Of a stretch of DNA of 64,000 bases, positions 63,001 through 64,000 are shown one piece after another. Numbering within the stretch: the stretch's first letter is position 1; each line of letters starts with the position of its first letter. Source of the DNA: Ceratodon purpureus (taxonomy: Eukaryota; Streptophyta; Bryopsida; Pseudoditrichales; Ditrichaceae). The position numbers and the translations under genes are program-made. The notes beneath the pieces were generated by a model that saw only the letters and a list, made by a program, of their open reading frames with translations, was not told the DNA's origin and made no database searches. The stretch covers positions 14,220,430 to 14,284,429 of the forward strand of contig CM026427.1 in assembly GCA_014871385.1 (NCBI GenBank). The letters are read 5' to 3'.

Positions 63001-64000
63001 CATATTTCATTTCTAAGCATATATTATGTCCTGACTAAACCAATTTCGTCTTGGCATGTTTCTTTTTAGCAAAGAGGTTCTACCCGGGACGGGACGGGTG
63101 TGCATGACAGTATTGTGAATCAGCTGCTGACAAAGGTATGTTTCCTGATTAAAGGTTTCTGTTCCTACTGCTGCGAACCAGAAGATAACCGCTTATACGC
63201 ATGCTTGTATTGATACCTAATGGAATTATCTAATTGAACCTAAAATGTGTCACACAATTAAGTGCGGTTTCTTCTTGAACCCGATGAGTTACAATGTTTT
63301 TACTTGATTCTTTGGTCCCTTCTGACTATTCATCAAGAGGTTGTGACCTTCCAATTATCGTTTTTATTGCCGTAATATGAGCCTTTGTTTAGATCTGGAG
63401 TCGAGTGTGCTTTCCAACAAATAGTAGTGAACTATTTTCTAAGATCAAATCATCCCGTAAAGCTAAGATTGAATGGAAGGTTTACACACAGGACATTAAC
63501 ATTCAACCCTGAGTTTTGACGTGGTGACAGATTGACGGTGTTGAGGCTCTCAACAATATACTGCTAATTGGAATGACCAACAGGAAGGACCTTCTGGACG
63601 AAGCGTTGCTCCGGTAAAGCAACATTTCGGCAACCTAGCATTCCTCAGTTTTTGTAGCGAATTTTTGTTTTTGCTCTTGCCAACTTTTTGTCGCTTTCCC
63701 AATTATTAAATGCAACGGATCCAGAAATTGATCCTATGTATCTATAGACTGCTTGCTATTGTTTAGAAAGTTTGTCTAATGGTGGTTGTCTTTGCAGTCC
63801 AGGACGTATGGAGGTTCAAATCGAGATTGGGTTGCCAGACGAAAAAGGTCGTATTCAGATTTTGAACATTCACTCAAACAAGATGAAGGAGAATTCTTTC
63901 CTTGGCGCTGACGTTGACGTGATGCAACTTGGTACGATTCTTATTTTGAGGATTTTTTCTAAACAGATAGTTAGTTTCATCACTGACAACTAATGTTGTG
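60008..64000 (+). CDS. NSF: Vesicle-fusing ATPase NSF, 5' part (418 codons), cut by window end
   Basis: Exons: 60008-60157, 60416-60516, 61007-61088, 61266-61316, 61591-61758, 61984-62138, 62334-62442, 62595-62694, 62844-62899, 63070-63135, 63531-63613, 63798-63931; the last intron runs off the window. NSF is a hexameric AAA+ ATPase that disassembles SNARE complexes with alpha-SNAP on membranes of the secretory pathway. Seen are the N domain (residues 1 to about 200, with [20 protein letters not shown]), the linker [20 protein letters not shown], and D1 with Walker A GPPGTGKT (249-256), [20 protein letters not shown], Walker B IIIFDELD (313-320) and [19 protein letters not shown]2 is outside. 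The start is the first ATG in frame; a second Met at codon 4 is a possible alternative. The exon 1 donor (GTTGAA) and exon 7 donor (GTTCAA) are weak but needed by phase and homology. Confidence 0.96.
60866..60999 (+). repeat. 67-bp tandem duplication inside NSF intron 2
   Basis: Copies 60866-60932 and 60933-60999 differ at two positions only. The second copy ends 7 bases before exon 3, so the likely branch-point and pyrimidine region is present twice. Confidence 0.93.

Overview
The window is nuclear DNA from a land plant, most likely a bryophyte and probably a moss. Five conserved loci can be read exon by exon with GT-AG introns of about 60 to 800 bases. They sit as islands of near 50% GC in long AT-rich stretches full of short transposons. 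One gene (1850-11102) is a plant LRRC9, a family tied to cilia and flagella, so the plant should make swimming sperm. The species cannot be fixed from the sequence; a liverwort, hornwort, lycophyte or fern is not excluded.

Layout. 1-1849: upstream DNA with a possible minus-strand transcript. 1850-11102 (+): LRRC9-like protein, 21 coding exons, 1576 aa. 11.1-29.3 kb: gene desert with several MITE-like elements, a TA-flanked pogo-like MITE, a CACTA-like element, a decayed minus-strand reading frame and a diverged 1.2-kb tandem duplication. 29.3-30.0 kb: GC-rich island with a promoter-like layout but no recognised gene. 30.7-31.5 kb: a large inverted-repeat element. 31.85-37.35 kb (+): promoter, probable leader intron and CDS of a NINJA/AFP-type repressor (1089 aa). 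38.9 kb: a hAT-type MITE with a perfect 8-bp target duplication. 39.6-40.8 kb (+): an F-box pseudogene. 40.8-45.3 kb: desert with (TA)38. 45298-47939 (-): complete RPT6, 9 exons, 405 aa. 48.1-58.9 kb: desert with more elements, minisatellites, one orphan exon-like fragment and a decayed coding region. 58963-59651: solo LTR. 60008-64000 (+): first 12 exons of NSF, cut by the window edge.

The genes do not form a pathway. RPT6 (26S proteasome base) and NSF (SNARE recycling) are housekeeping AAA+ ATPases, the NINJA-like gene is a transcriptional co-repressor adaptor, and LRRC9 belongs to the flagellar set. The observation most worth following is a degenerate PARP-like ADP-ribosyltransferase fold that appears to sit between the two LRR arrays of the LRRC9 protein. 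Second are three related elements with AACCCCTA ends, and a MITE family with at least five copies here. Intron and exon limits were set by hand from splice signals, reading phase and family similarity. The summed CDS lengths are multiples of three for the three complete genes, which supports the models.
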